The translations under genes and the position numbers were made by a program. The notes under the pieces were generated by a model. The model did no database searches, was not told the DNA's origin, and saw only the letters and a program-made list of their open reading frames with translations. Below, in pieces: positions 22,672-33,900 of a stretch of 64,000 nucleotides of DNA (positions are counted from its first letter, which is position 1; every line of letters begins with the position of its first letter). Origin of the DNA: Owenia fusiformis (Eukaryota; Annelida; Polychaeta; Sabellida; Oweniidae); the NCBI GenBank assembly GCA_903813345.2, contig CAIIXF020000005.1:27159375-27223374 (forward strand). Reading direction: 5' to 3'.

Positions 22672-22954
22672 TATAGCGTCTTCGATATCGTCAATGACAA
22701 TGGAATCTGAATTTGAGTAATTTAGAAAGACAACGGCATATGTTAATTACGGTGTTCGTTGTCCGATATCTCATTTCGATCGGTTAAATTAAAGACTTTC
22801 AAATTCCATGGTAGAACATAATTAACTGTACAATGAGTATAAAGACACTTTGATTGATTGTTGTTCCAAAGGAATTTAGTCTAGGTGCTCTATCAAACAT
22901 ACAATTCATGAAAATCGACGGTTATGTTCGCCATTTGTGACAACGGTATCTGAC

Positions 22955-24245
22955 TTTACCGTTGTCAGGCTATTCCGGTGTGTAATTATTGCAGTTTTTT
23001 AAAACTAGATCAAAGTTGTCAATGTAGGTTTCAAATTTTTTTTCTTTATGCAGAAAATATGATGCATTACCTAGAAAAACAGCTTCTTCTGAAATTGCAG
23101 AATTTCTCATAATTTATATAATTCTAGGTAAAATTCTTTATTTATCCTTATTTTTCCATTCTTTCCAAAATATCATGATTGTTATTTGCAGCCTACACAA
23201 TCTCCTTTATGCTAAGAATAAAATTGAGACAACATTGTGAATTTTCATTATAGAAACTAACGTTAAATGGGTGTCTTGTATAAAGTTCCAAAAACCCTCA
23301 AAATCAAGGTTTCTATGGAAAAAATGAAACTACGTTATGATGATAGGGTGATTAAGCATTGGATATTGAAACAAATTGAGGCTAGAATGACTCATGTATG
23401 GTAGCAAAGGTTTCAGGAAGGCAAAAATAATGTACACTAATGACTTTTCTGAGATTGAGAGCTATTATCACAGATAGAGGGAGAATATGTTAGACATATT
23501 TTTCAAGAATTTCTTCATTTTTGAGTGTAAAATCTGTTTTTGTGAATTGTGATATTACAATAAAAAACTGTCACATAATTTCTACAACATTGAAAATAAG
23601 TTACAATCATTATATTGTATTTTATTAAAGCTGAATGAATTTCCCATCTTTTGTTTTATAACACATGGTATATCTGAGTGATCCTAAATACTTCTAGATC
23701 TAAGAATGATACAAAGTGTTCCATTTTCTATTGCCCACTCTGTATTATATTGCTCTAAGAAATAATTTGACAGCAAAACAGGCAACATATAAAAACGAAC
23801 AAGCCATTTGACTATTAGACACCAAGATATAAAGTCTGTAAAAATTATAAAGCCCATGATGTTTTGTTTGGGCAGAGTAATATCAACAATGTTAAATGGC
23901 TTTCATCAATCCTCAAATAAATGTTTATCTCTGAATCCTATATCCTTTTATATCATGTATATTTCTGTATAGTATTATATAAAAAAAACCCAGAAAAAAC
24001 AATGCCTAAATCTTTAGACAACCGGTTGAGCACTCGGAGCCCATTCGGAGTGGTGTCGAAGAAGCACAGCGACGAAGTTTAATTTCTGATGAGTTTATTG
24101 TGAAAATAAATGGAGCAGTTAACAGATCCAAATACACGAAGAAATGCCATCGTTAGGGTTAAAATAATTAAAAAACATATAAACTATATTATATATATTA
24201 TCAAAGGTTAAATGATAACTGAATAAAAAATAAGCCTCATTTTCC
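22955..24245. other. Noncoding AT-rich stretch
   Basis: No ORF over 60 codons of any interest and no repeat that I can pair. A short run of A near 24222-24228 serves as the likely Pol III terminator of the adjacent tRNA gene. Confidence 0.45.
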
Positions 24246-24344
24246 TTGCCGAAACCCGGGATTGAACCAGGGACCTTTAGATTCCTGGCGTATCAAGGAT
24301 AGCAGCCGCTTCAGTCTAACGCTCTCCCAACTGAGCTATTTCGG
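24246..24344 (-). tRNA. tRNA-Phe (GAA) with a 26-nt intron
   Basis: With the intron (24282-24307) removed, the minus strand gives a 73-nt tRNA. It starts GCCGAAATAGCTCAGTTGGG and has anticodon loop CTGAAGA and T-arm GGTTCAATCCC. The 3' end CGGGTTTCGGCA pairs with the 5' acceptor strand. The intron lies after position 37, the canonical nuclear tRNA intron site. Box A and box B are good, and an A-run on the plus strand near 24222 gives a T-run terminator. Animal tRNA-Phe genes usually lack introns, so this is unusual. Confidence 0.9.
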
Positions 24345-25688
24345 CGGTGGCTTAAACTTTACTGTTTATAGCTTTAATTGAAAGTGGTTCAACATACAAT
24401 CGATGTGTAAAAATGATTGTTGCCGATTATAATGTGTCAGTTTGAACTTGTAGTGTTGTCATTAATCACCAAGCTAGTGTTTCGTATGTAAGGGTTTGTC
24501 ATGTGAGAATAACAATCGACATTACACAAATTAAGGTGGTTGTATACACAGAGGCCTAAAATGATGTACAATAAAACAATAAAGTGTATACACTTTAAAT
24601 TGAATTGACCACGCCATAATTTTGCTATGATCAAACAGAAAAGTTGGTGTCACCCACTTTGCTCCATTATGTTAGGGCAGGGAAATTGAGAGTATGGGAT
24701 TAGGAGGCTGTCCGTGGGAAGCTGTATTATCTCAAAATCTAAATTACAGGATTGTTTATTTTTTGCGCATAACTAAAGTTGATCTCAGGAAAATAAAAAT
24801 AATGTATATATAGCGCTCGATGCACATTTTCCTGCAAAAGAGAGCAACTGATATAAAGTTTAGGTCGAAACAAATAAGCAGATAAATAAATATATTATAT
24901 GATTTATATTATTATAATAGGCTATTAGATATTTTCTTTTTCGTTTGCTGATCCTATCAGTATTAAATGTATCTGGAGGGTTGGGTAATGAGACAGGACT
25001 GCAGATCGCAGGATATGTCCCTGGTTCAAAAATACGAGTGCATTAATCAGTTTCTACCGGGAGATGTTTCATTGACACTCTACAACACTATAAGCAATAT
25101 ATTTCAAGGACTCCGAGAAAAGAGGTGCAGGAATGACAGTCGCCTATTTATTTATTTCATATATGTAAAATTATATTTAAGATTCTAATTGTATGTTTCA
25201 CCACCATTTATAGGTAAATTGACGTATGATAAAGACGGCATCCTGGTTGATGAGTCTTTCTTTATCCAAAGCGCTATTCCAAGGGATGGTAGGGTCTGTG
25301 GACCCCACAATGATAGTTTTGAGTTTGGTGACATTAATCAAAAAGTTCATTTTGACAAGAGCTTGTGGAAAGTCCAGGGTTTTAATGCTAATAGCCGATG
25401 ACCCAGAACGAAGATAAATATGTTTATTGATAATTAAAGGCCATCTTTGCGTATTTTCAATGCTTTCGGACAAAATGAAGACTTAGATTTGAATTTCATG
25501 GTATGTCCAACGTATTGATAAGAACATTATCTGTCAAGCTTTATATATCAAGTTTTTATCAATGTAATTGAAAGATGGCAAAGTTATTTGTATTACATGA
25601 TACATTCACTTTTAAAGAAGTGTCGCAATCTTTTAAATCAACAGTAATTTAAAACATGCATTTTGTTTAACCTGTGCATACATGTCTA
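24345..25688. other. Noncoding stretch with a weak coding-like patch
   Basis: The first 80 bp share words with the flank of the second tRNA-Phe copy (TAGCTTTAATTGAAAGTGGT near 24368). Plus-strand frames at 24967-25401 look somewhat protein-like but match no family I recognise. Confidence 0.35.
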
Positions 25689-25901
25689 GGAGAGAGCGGG
25701 GTAAGATGGAACGCGGGTTGAGACGGAACGATGACTTTTTATTAAAGTATTGGTTACAGCTGACAAGAAAATGGTGGTTGAACAGAATGATCACTTGACA
25801 TATTTTCAAGAAAAGTTTACTTCAGTAATCTCTTTTAAACAATTATTCAATAAAAAGCCATTTCCGTCTCACCCCGCATTCCATCTTACCCCGCTCTCCC
25901 C
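25689..25901. mobile_element. 213-bp MITE with TA target duplication
   Basis: The left end GGAGAGAGCGGGGTAAGATG and the right end, reversed (GGGGAGAGCGGGGTAAGATG), continue through GAACGCGGG and GAGACGGAA, about 38 bp per end. TA flanks both sides (25687-25688, 25902-25903), pointing to a Tc1/mariner-type nonautonomous element. The GC-rich ends contrast with the AT-rich middle. Confidence 0.85.
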
Positions 25902-25903
25902 TA

Positions 25904-26382
25904 ATGATCTCTGACTTCAAATGCTTTTTTCTATAAGAGTTATTTTTTCTTGGTTCAATATTAAAGCAAATCAAACTTTGTGTCATATTTGAGCGAATGT
26001 GTGAGTAACATGTTTTAGTGATTTTTTTCTTCTAAATTAAGTATAGTGGGCCTTTAATACAGTATATCGATATCATCATTAACAGAATTACTGTTGAACG
26101 ATCAATAAATAATAAAATGTGAAATCAAAAATAACATATATAGTTAACAATTCACAGCTCTTGATACGCAGTTGTCATGTAATCTTCATTCTAAAATATG
26201 AGACTGACCTTTTTACATTTAAGACTAAACCCATTTAATGATTATGTCACTGGTTAAATTCAGTGACATTCATGTATCAGGAATTAACGACCTGTAGATC
26301 GTGACAGTAATTGTTGATGCTGAGTGAATTTAAGATTTTCTAATTACATCAATACAGCCAAGTGTATACATTATATTATATA
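25904..26382. other. Noncoding stretch
   Basis: AT-rich, with nothing recognised. Confidence 0.4.
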
Positions 26383-26761
26383 TTATTATGCACCTCATTA
26401 AAATACTCAAATCTGATTGGTTAAGAGCTGCAGGGTGGGTATATTGCCATACGTGGCAGCAAGATATCGTTCTATCCAGTATTGAAGCAACGAGATCTCC
26501 AACCATCCCGTATGCCAGAATACCTATCCTCGTAAAAATTACTTTCGACGTGTAATTAATTGACAAAGGGTAGGTGGCGCTAGATAAGGCATCGGCCAAA
26601 CTTATTATATATGGAGGGAATACTTAAGAATAAGGCCAAATGAGAGAATAAATGGAATTTTTGATTGTCGAACACCAGGGTTTTTATAGGCTCGGCTTCT
26701 GTTTTAGTATACCCATTCTTTAAAATAGCCTAAAGTATTTCTCAAGGGAGGTGCATAATAA
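26383..26761. mobile_element. MITE-like element of about 380 bp
   Basis: TTATTATGCACCTC at the left and GAGGTGCATAATAA at the right form 14-bp terminal inverted repeats, with weaker pairing further in (AAATACT). It carries one half (ATGCCAGAATACCTATCCTC) of the hairpin sequence that follows at 26765, so the two are related. Confidence 0.6.
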
Positions 26762-26764
26762 AAT

Positions 26765-26902
26765 AAATACTAGATGACCATGAGGTGGATATGCCAGAAT
26801 ACCTATCCTCGAAAAGAAATACTAAGCTCGGCTTCGCCTCGCCTAGTATTTTTCCTCGGATAGGTATTCTGGCATATCCACCTCATGGTCATCCAGTATT
26901 TG
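26765..26902. repeat. Long near-perfect hairpin
   Basis: The left arm 26765-26824 and right arm 26844-26902 pair over about 58 bp (core ATGACCATGAGGTGGATATG, then CCAGAATACCTATCCTCG) around a loop GCTCGGCTTCGCCTCGCC. Such a stem would extrude readily. Confidence 0.85.
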
Positions 26903-27410
26903 TTTAATACAGGGTGACACAAAAATGCCACCCTACTTGTATAGCATCAACAACTTTGTAATAATACATTGCACAGACAAGTACATTATATATCTTTTTC
27001 TTGAATGATGCAATACATTCAGCCACGTTTATTATAATAAGAGTATACAGTTTTGTTAAGCGTACCTCTTTGCCACACAGTAATTCATTTTGTATATAAA
27101 CGCCAATTAAAAAGTCTTAAACATAATCTTGAATAATATAGTTGGTTTGATGTGTAGTATTTCAAATATTTTTCATGTATTTCTTGTTATAAATAAGACA
27201 AAGAAACCTACTCGGAGGCTTCAAATTTGAACTTGATGAACATATGTATTTAACATTATAGGAGAACACATAAAATCTGCTATTACTTTTGTATAATTGA
27301 TTAAATTCTCCTGAATTCTCTTGCAAAACCTTGACACATCATTAAATGTCACGTAGATCCTATCTGTATAATTATACATAAGTATGATATCTGGCATATT
27401 CGATACGCAA
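26903..27410. other. Noncoding stretch with a mariner-like end
   Basis: TACAGGGTGACACAAAAATG at 26912 resembles one end of a mariner element, but no partner end was found. The rest is AT-rich and unremarkable. Confidence 0.35.
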
Positions 27411-27893
27411 TGATCACTGTTCTACAACATAATGGATGAACTTCCCGGATACGAATTTTTTGTTTTCTCGATTTAAAACTACCGTACTTAAAAGTCAAAT
27501 TGCCGATTATAATTTGGCACAAAGCTAGAAAATATATTCTAGCTTTCATAAGTTTTTTTCGATTTGGATTTATTTTGTAAATGAAGTTGCAATCCATATA
27601 TTTAGTCCCTTGCTTTTGTTACATTGACGAAAGTCCGTTATATTGCCAATGTATGTTACTTTGATGACGTACGTCAATGTAACATATGTGATGGTCTAAA
27701 TGCATGAATAACAGCTTTTTCTAAAAATCAAAATCCGCATTTGTTAAAGCTAGACTATATTGTCTAACCTTCTGCCAAACCATAATCCGCAACTTGACTT
27801 ATGAGAAGGTTTAAATCGAGAAAACAACAAAGTCGTATCCAGTCGTATCGTATCCATTCCGTCAAAGTAACTAGTTGTGGAACAGTGATGATA
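27411..27893. mobile_element. Inverted-repeat element just downstream of the multi-OLF gene
   Basis: Sequence from 27411 (TGATCACTGTTCTACAACAT) recurs inverted toward 27893. The shared words are TTTGTTTTCTCGATTTAAA, AAGTCAA(A/G)TTGC and ATTATAATTTGGCA, giving diverged arms of about 100-120 bp. An inner palindrome involves GTTACATTGACG. A third partial copy lies at 53786-53935. It ends only about 60 bp after the stop codon of the multi-OLF gene, so it probably supplies part of that 3' UTR. Confidence 0.6.
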
Positions 27894-27954
27894 GAGTAAG
27901 GTGTTTGAGCTGTCATTTTGATATTAATATGCCAAGCAGCATAAAGCAATGGAA

Positions 27955-30900
27955 TTAAAAAGAAACTGACATTTTCTGGAGGACTCCATTGTCCCACACA
28001 AGTATCTCACATTTTCCAGGTATGAATTCTAAAGCATTAATGTAACCCTTTTTAGGACCCGGATATCGGAGTCCACTGGAAGAAAGTGATGTTAGACTAC
28101 TCGTTGTCGTGTCAAAGCGGTGGGTAAAATAAGTGGGACTGCTATACGAGTTAAGAATATATAGCATTCCGTTTGCCATGAATGAATTTCCACTTCCCCT
28201 TTTCTTTACATTGAGCTGCCATGTTTTAACAATGACCAATGTGTCGATGTCCAAATGTGCAATTGCATAGTTTCCACCATTTTGTTTTGAACCATATATA
28301 GCGTAAAGTTGATTCCCAGTATCCAAAGCAAGATCAATGTCCGTGTATCCGCCCCATTGATAATGATATGTATTACGGAAACCAGCGTCTGTCAAAGCCA
28401 CTTCACCAACGTTTTCTTTAGTACTTATCTGTATTTTCACCACTCTATTTGAGTTTGCCAAGTTGCAATAGAAAAAGCCTGCGTATATGACATGTCCAGT
28501 TCCGTCACACGATTGTTCTGAAATCAAGACGCATTCATATGATTCTCGTAGGCTTTATTAATAAACTCACTGTAACACTTTTCAAACTTAAACTAATCTC
28601 AATGGAAAAAATGAATGGTACATACCAAGAGTTATAGTCTCTATAGGACTCCCCGAAAGTGACATCTCGTTAGCATACCTCTCGAGAGTGTTGGCTGTGA
28701 AGCCTTTCATAACCCACGCTGTTGAATCTATGGGGTCCACAAACCACCAGCCATGTGTTCCCAGTCCAGATTTCAAATCAACTGCATTACCAATACTCAA
28801 AACCATCGTATTTGAAGTACCTTAATGACCAAAACAACATTGGCATTATTATTTTTTACATCTAATAAATCATTTCCATTGGCAGCAAAGGATACAGAAT
28901 GTAAATAAAATATATGGAATAAACGAAAAAATCAATTCTTTTACATTAACAGATACCCAAAACAAGATTAACCATAGCGAGCTATTCATACATATGAGGA
29001 AATATAATTGTGAACGAATAAAATGTACAATTCTTAATCTGAATCAGAGTATGTCGTATTATCCAAATCTCATAATCTCCTGTATTACTGGTTGAGTCAG
29101 TGAAAATCTGAGAAAGTATTTGCTTACTCAGGTATGCGTTGGTTGTTAAACAAAGCTAATGAAAATAATACTTGAAAGGATGCACATACCACAAGACAGT
29201 GTTGGTATATCGCGTGTGGTCTTTGGTGTCGGTTTAGTTGTCACCTCAATGTCATCAAAGGTTATTGCCAATTTCTGAACCACTCCATTGTCCCACACAA
29301 GTAACTCACATTTTCCAGGTATAAATTCTAAAGAGTTAATGTAGCCCTTTTTAGGACCTGGATATCGGAGCTCACTGGGGGAAAGTGAGGTTAGTCTACT
29401 CGTTCTCGTGTCAAAGCGGTGGGTAAAATAAGTGGGACTGCTATACGAGTTAAGAATATATAGCATTCTGTTTGCCATGAATGAATTTCCACTTCCCCTT
29501 TTCTTTACATTGAGCTGCCATGTTTTAATAATGAGCAATGTATCGATGTCCAAATGTGCAATTGCATAGTTTCCACCATTTTGTTTGGAACCATATATGG
29601 CGTAAAGTTGATTCCCAGTATCCAAAGCAAGATCAATGTCCGAGTATCCTCCCCAACTGTAAGGATATGTATTATGGAAACCAGCGTCTGTCAAAGCCAC
29701 TTCACCAACGTTTTCTTTGGTACTGATTTGTATTTTCACCACTCTGTTTGAGTTTGCCAAGTTGCAATAGAAAAAGCCTGCGTATATGACATGTCCAGTT
29801 CCGTCACACGCTTGCCCTGAAATAAAGAGGCATTTTTGTAGGCTTCATAAATCCAATGTAACACTGATCATACTGATCTCAATGGAAAAGTCGATGGTAC
29901 ATACCAAGAGTTATAATCTCATGATTCCCCGAAAGTGACATCTCGTTGGTATACCTCTCGAGAGTATTGACCTTGCTATAGCCCTTCGTAACCCAAGCTG
30001 TTGAATCTATGGCGTCCACAAACCACCAACCATGTGTTCCTAGTCCAGATTTCAAATCAACTGCATTTCTAATGCTCAATACCATCGCAGTAGAACTACC
30101 TTAATAAGCAAACCAACATTGACATGATTTAAACATTACAATGGCAGGGAAGGATAAAGAATGTAAATCTTTGGAATAAAGGGCACAATCAATGTGTCCT
30201 TTACAATACTGATACCCGAAACAAGACTACAACAGCGAGCTACTCATCCATTGGAAAATATTATCGACTACCAGTAACAAATACAATTCGTATACTGAAT
30301 TAGAGTATGTGAATTAACCAGATCTTATAACCACCTTATATTACTGGTTCAGTGAAAAATATTTGTTTGCTATAGTGCGTTTTGGTAGTCAAACAAAGCT
30401 AATGAAAATATTACTTGACAGGATACACATACCACAAGACAGTGTTGGTAAATCACTCGTGGTCCTTGGTGTTGGTTTAGTTGTCACCTCAATGTCATCA
30501 AAGGTTATTGGCAATTTCTGAAGAACTCCATTGTCCCACACAAGTAGCTCACATTTTCCAGGTATAAATTCTAAAGCGTTAATGTAACCCTTTTTAGGAC
30601 CTGGATATCGGAGTTCACTGGGGGAAAGTGAGGTTAGTCTACTCGTTTTCGTGTCAAAACGGTGGGTAAAATAAGTGGGACTGCTGTACGAGTTGAGAAT
30701 ATATAGCATTCCGTTAGCCATGAATGAATTTCCACTTCCTATTTTCTTTACATTGAGCTGCCATTTTCTAACAATGACCAATGTATCGATGTCCAAATGT
30801 GCAATTGCATAGTTTCCACCATTTTGTTTTGAACCATATATGGCGTAAAGTTGATTTCCAGTGTCCAGAGCAAGATCAATGTCCGAGTATCCTCCCCATT

Positions 30901-33900
30901 GATAATGATATGTATTATGGAAACCAGCGTCTGTCAAAGCGCCTTCACCAACGTTTTCCTTGGTACTAATTTGTATTTTCACCACTCTATTTGAGTTTGC
31001 CAAGTTGCAATAGAAATAGCCTGCGTATATGGCATGTCCAGTTCCGTCACACGATTGTCCTGAAATCAAGACACATTCATATGATTCGTGTAGGCTTCAT
31101 TAATAAACTCATTGTAACACTTTTCAAACGTAAAGTGATCTCAATGGAAAAAATGGATGGTACATACCAAGAGTTATAGTCTCTATAGGACTCCCCGAAA
31201 GTGACATCTCGTTAGCATACCTCTCGAGAGTGTTGGCTGTGAAGCCCTTCATAACCCACGCTGTTGAATCTATGGGATCCACAAACCACCAACCATGTGA
31301 TCCTAGTCCAGATTTCAAATCAACTGCATTACCAATACTCAGAACCATCGTATTTGAAGTACCTTAATGAGCAAAACAACATTGGCATTATTATCTTTTT
31401 TTATATCTAACAAATTATTCCCATTGGCAGCAAAGGATACAGAATGTAAATATAATATTTGGAATAAACGAAACAATCAATTCTTTTACATTAACAGATA
31501 CCCAAAACAAGATTAACCATAGTGAGCTATTCATACACATGAGAAAATATAATCGTGAACGAATCAAATGTAAAAGTACAATTCTTAATCTGAATCAGAG
31601 TGTGTCGTATTATCTAAATCTTATAATCTCCTGTATTACTGGTTCAGTCAGTGAAAATCTGAGTAAGTATTTGCTTGCTCAGCTGTGCGTTTTGGTTGTT
31701 AAACAAAGCTAATGAAAATAATACTTAACAGGATGCACATACCACAAGACAGTGTTGGTATATCACGTGTGGTCCTTGGTGTTGGTTTAGTTGTCACCTC
31801 AATGTCATTAAAGGTTATTCGCATTTTCTGAAGAACTCCTTTGTCCCACACAAGTAGCTCACATTTTCCAGGTATAAATTCTAAAGAGTTAAGGTAACCC
31901 TTTTTAGGACCTGGATATCGGAGTTCACTGGGGGAAAGTGAGGTTAGTCTACTCGTTTTCGTGTCAAAGCGGTGGGTAAAATAAGTGGGACTACTATACG
32001 AGTTCAGAATATATAGCATTCCGTTTGCCATGAATGAATTTCCACTTCCCAATTTCTTTACACTGAGCTGCCATGTTTGAATAATGACCAATGTATCGAT
32101 GTCCAAATGTGCAATTGCATAGTTTCCACCATTTTGTTTTGAACCATATATGGCGTAAAATTGATTCCCAGAATCCAAAGCCAGATCAATGTCCGAGTAT
32201 CCTCCCCATTGATAATGATATGTATTATGGAAACCAGCGTCTGTCAAAGTCACTTCACCAACGTTTTCTTTGGTACTAATTTGTATTTTCACCACTCTAT
32301 TTGAGTTTGCCAAGTTGCAATAGAAATAGCCTGCGTATATGACATGTCCAGTTCCGTCACACGATTGACCTGAAATAAAAAGGCATTCTTATGATTCTTG
32401 TATACTTCATTTAATAAACTCACTGTAACACTTTTCAAATGTATACTGATCGCAATGGAAAAAATACATACCAAAAGTTATAGTCTCTATAGGACTCCCC
32501 GAAAGTGACATCTCGTTAGTATACCTTTCGAGAGTGTTGGCCATATAGCCTTTCATAACCCATGCTGTTGAATCTATGGGGTCCACAAACCACCAACCAT
32601 GTGATCCTAGTCCAGATTTCAAATCAACTGCATTACCAATACTCAAAACCATCGTATTTGAAGTACCTCAATAAGCAAAACAACATTGGCATCATTACTA
32701 TATCTAGTAAATCATTCCCATTGGCAGCAAAGGATACAGAATGTAAATATAATATTTTGAATAAACGAAACAATCAATTCTTTTACATTAACAGATACCC
32801 AAAACAAGATTAACCATAGTGAGCTATTCATACATATGAGAAAATATAATCGTGAACGAATCAAATGTAAAAGTACAATTCTTAATCTGAATCAGAGTGT
32901 GTCGTATTATCCAAATCTTATAATCTCCTGTATTACTGGTTCAGTCAGTGAAAATCTGAGTAAGTATTTGCTTGCTCAGCTGTGCGTTTTGGTTGTTAAA
33001 CAAAGCTAATGAAAATAATACTTAACAGGATGCACATACCACAAGACAGTGTTGGTATATCACGTGTGGTCCTTGGTGTTGGTTTAGTTGTCACCTCATT
33101 GTCATCAAAGGTTATTCGCATTTTCTGAAGAACTCCTTTGTCCCACACAAGTAGCTCACATTTTCCAGGTATAAATTCTAAAGAGTTAAGGTAACCCTTT
33201 TTAGGACCTGGATATCGGAGCTCACTGGGGGAAAGTGAGGTTAGTCTACTCGTTTTCGTGTCAAAACGGTGGGTAAAATAAGTGGGACTGCTATACGAGT
33301 TAAGAATATATAGCATTCCGTTTGCCATGAATGAATTTCCACTCCCCGATTTCTTTACACTGAGCTGCCATGTTTGAATAATGACCAATGTATCGATGTC
33401 CAAATGTGCAATTGCATAGGTTCCACCATTTTGTTTTGAACCATATATGGCGTAAAGTTGATTCCCAGAATCCAAAGCCAGATCAATGTCCGAGTATCCT
33501 CCCCATTGATAATGATATGTATTATGGAAACCAGCGTCTGTCAAAGCGCCTTCACCAACGTTTTCTTTGGTACTAATTTGTATTTTCACCACTCTATTTG
33601 AGTTTGCCAAGTTGCAATAGAAATAGCCTGCGTATATGACATGTCCAGTTCCGTCACACGATTGACCTGAAATAAATGATGATTCGTGTAGGCTTCGTTT
33701 AATAAACTCACTGTAACACTGATCAAACGTATACTGATCGCAATGGAAAAAATACATACCAAGAGTTATAGTCTCTATAGGAGTCCCCGAAAGTGACATC
33801 TCGTTAGTATACCTTTCGAGAGTGTTGGCCGTATAGCCTTTCATAACCCATGCTGTTGAATCCATGGGGTCTACAAACCACCAACCATGTGATCCTAGTC

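Larger units (their letters stand above)
21562..22954. mobile_element. Inverted-repeat element enclosing a Tc1-like insertion
   Basis: The left end GTCAGATACTGTTGTCACAA (21562) and, on the minus strand, GTCAGATACCGTTGTCACAA (22954) continue through ATGGCGGACATAAC-like sequence, about 37 bp in all with few mismatches. The Tc1-like element at 21736-22671 sits inside, so this is a nested pair in which the outer element is older. The outer element has no recognisable coding sequence. Confidence 0.65.

Noticed and set aside
24967-25401. Possible two-exon gene on the plus strand
   Set aside because: Composition is protein-like, but the frames break, splice sites are weak, and no family is recognised; the minus strand is equally open at 25198-25473.
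29538-33576. Repeated 62-codon plus-strand frames (MYRCPNVQLHSFHHF type)
   Set aside because: They are the antisense of the OLF exons and recur only because the units do.
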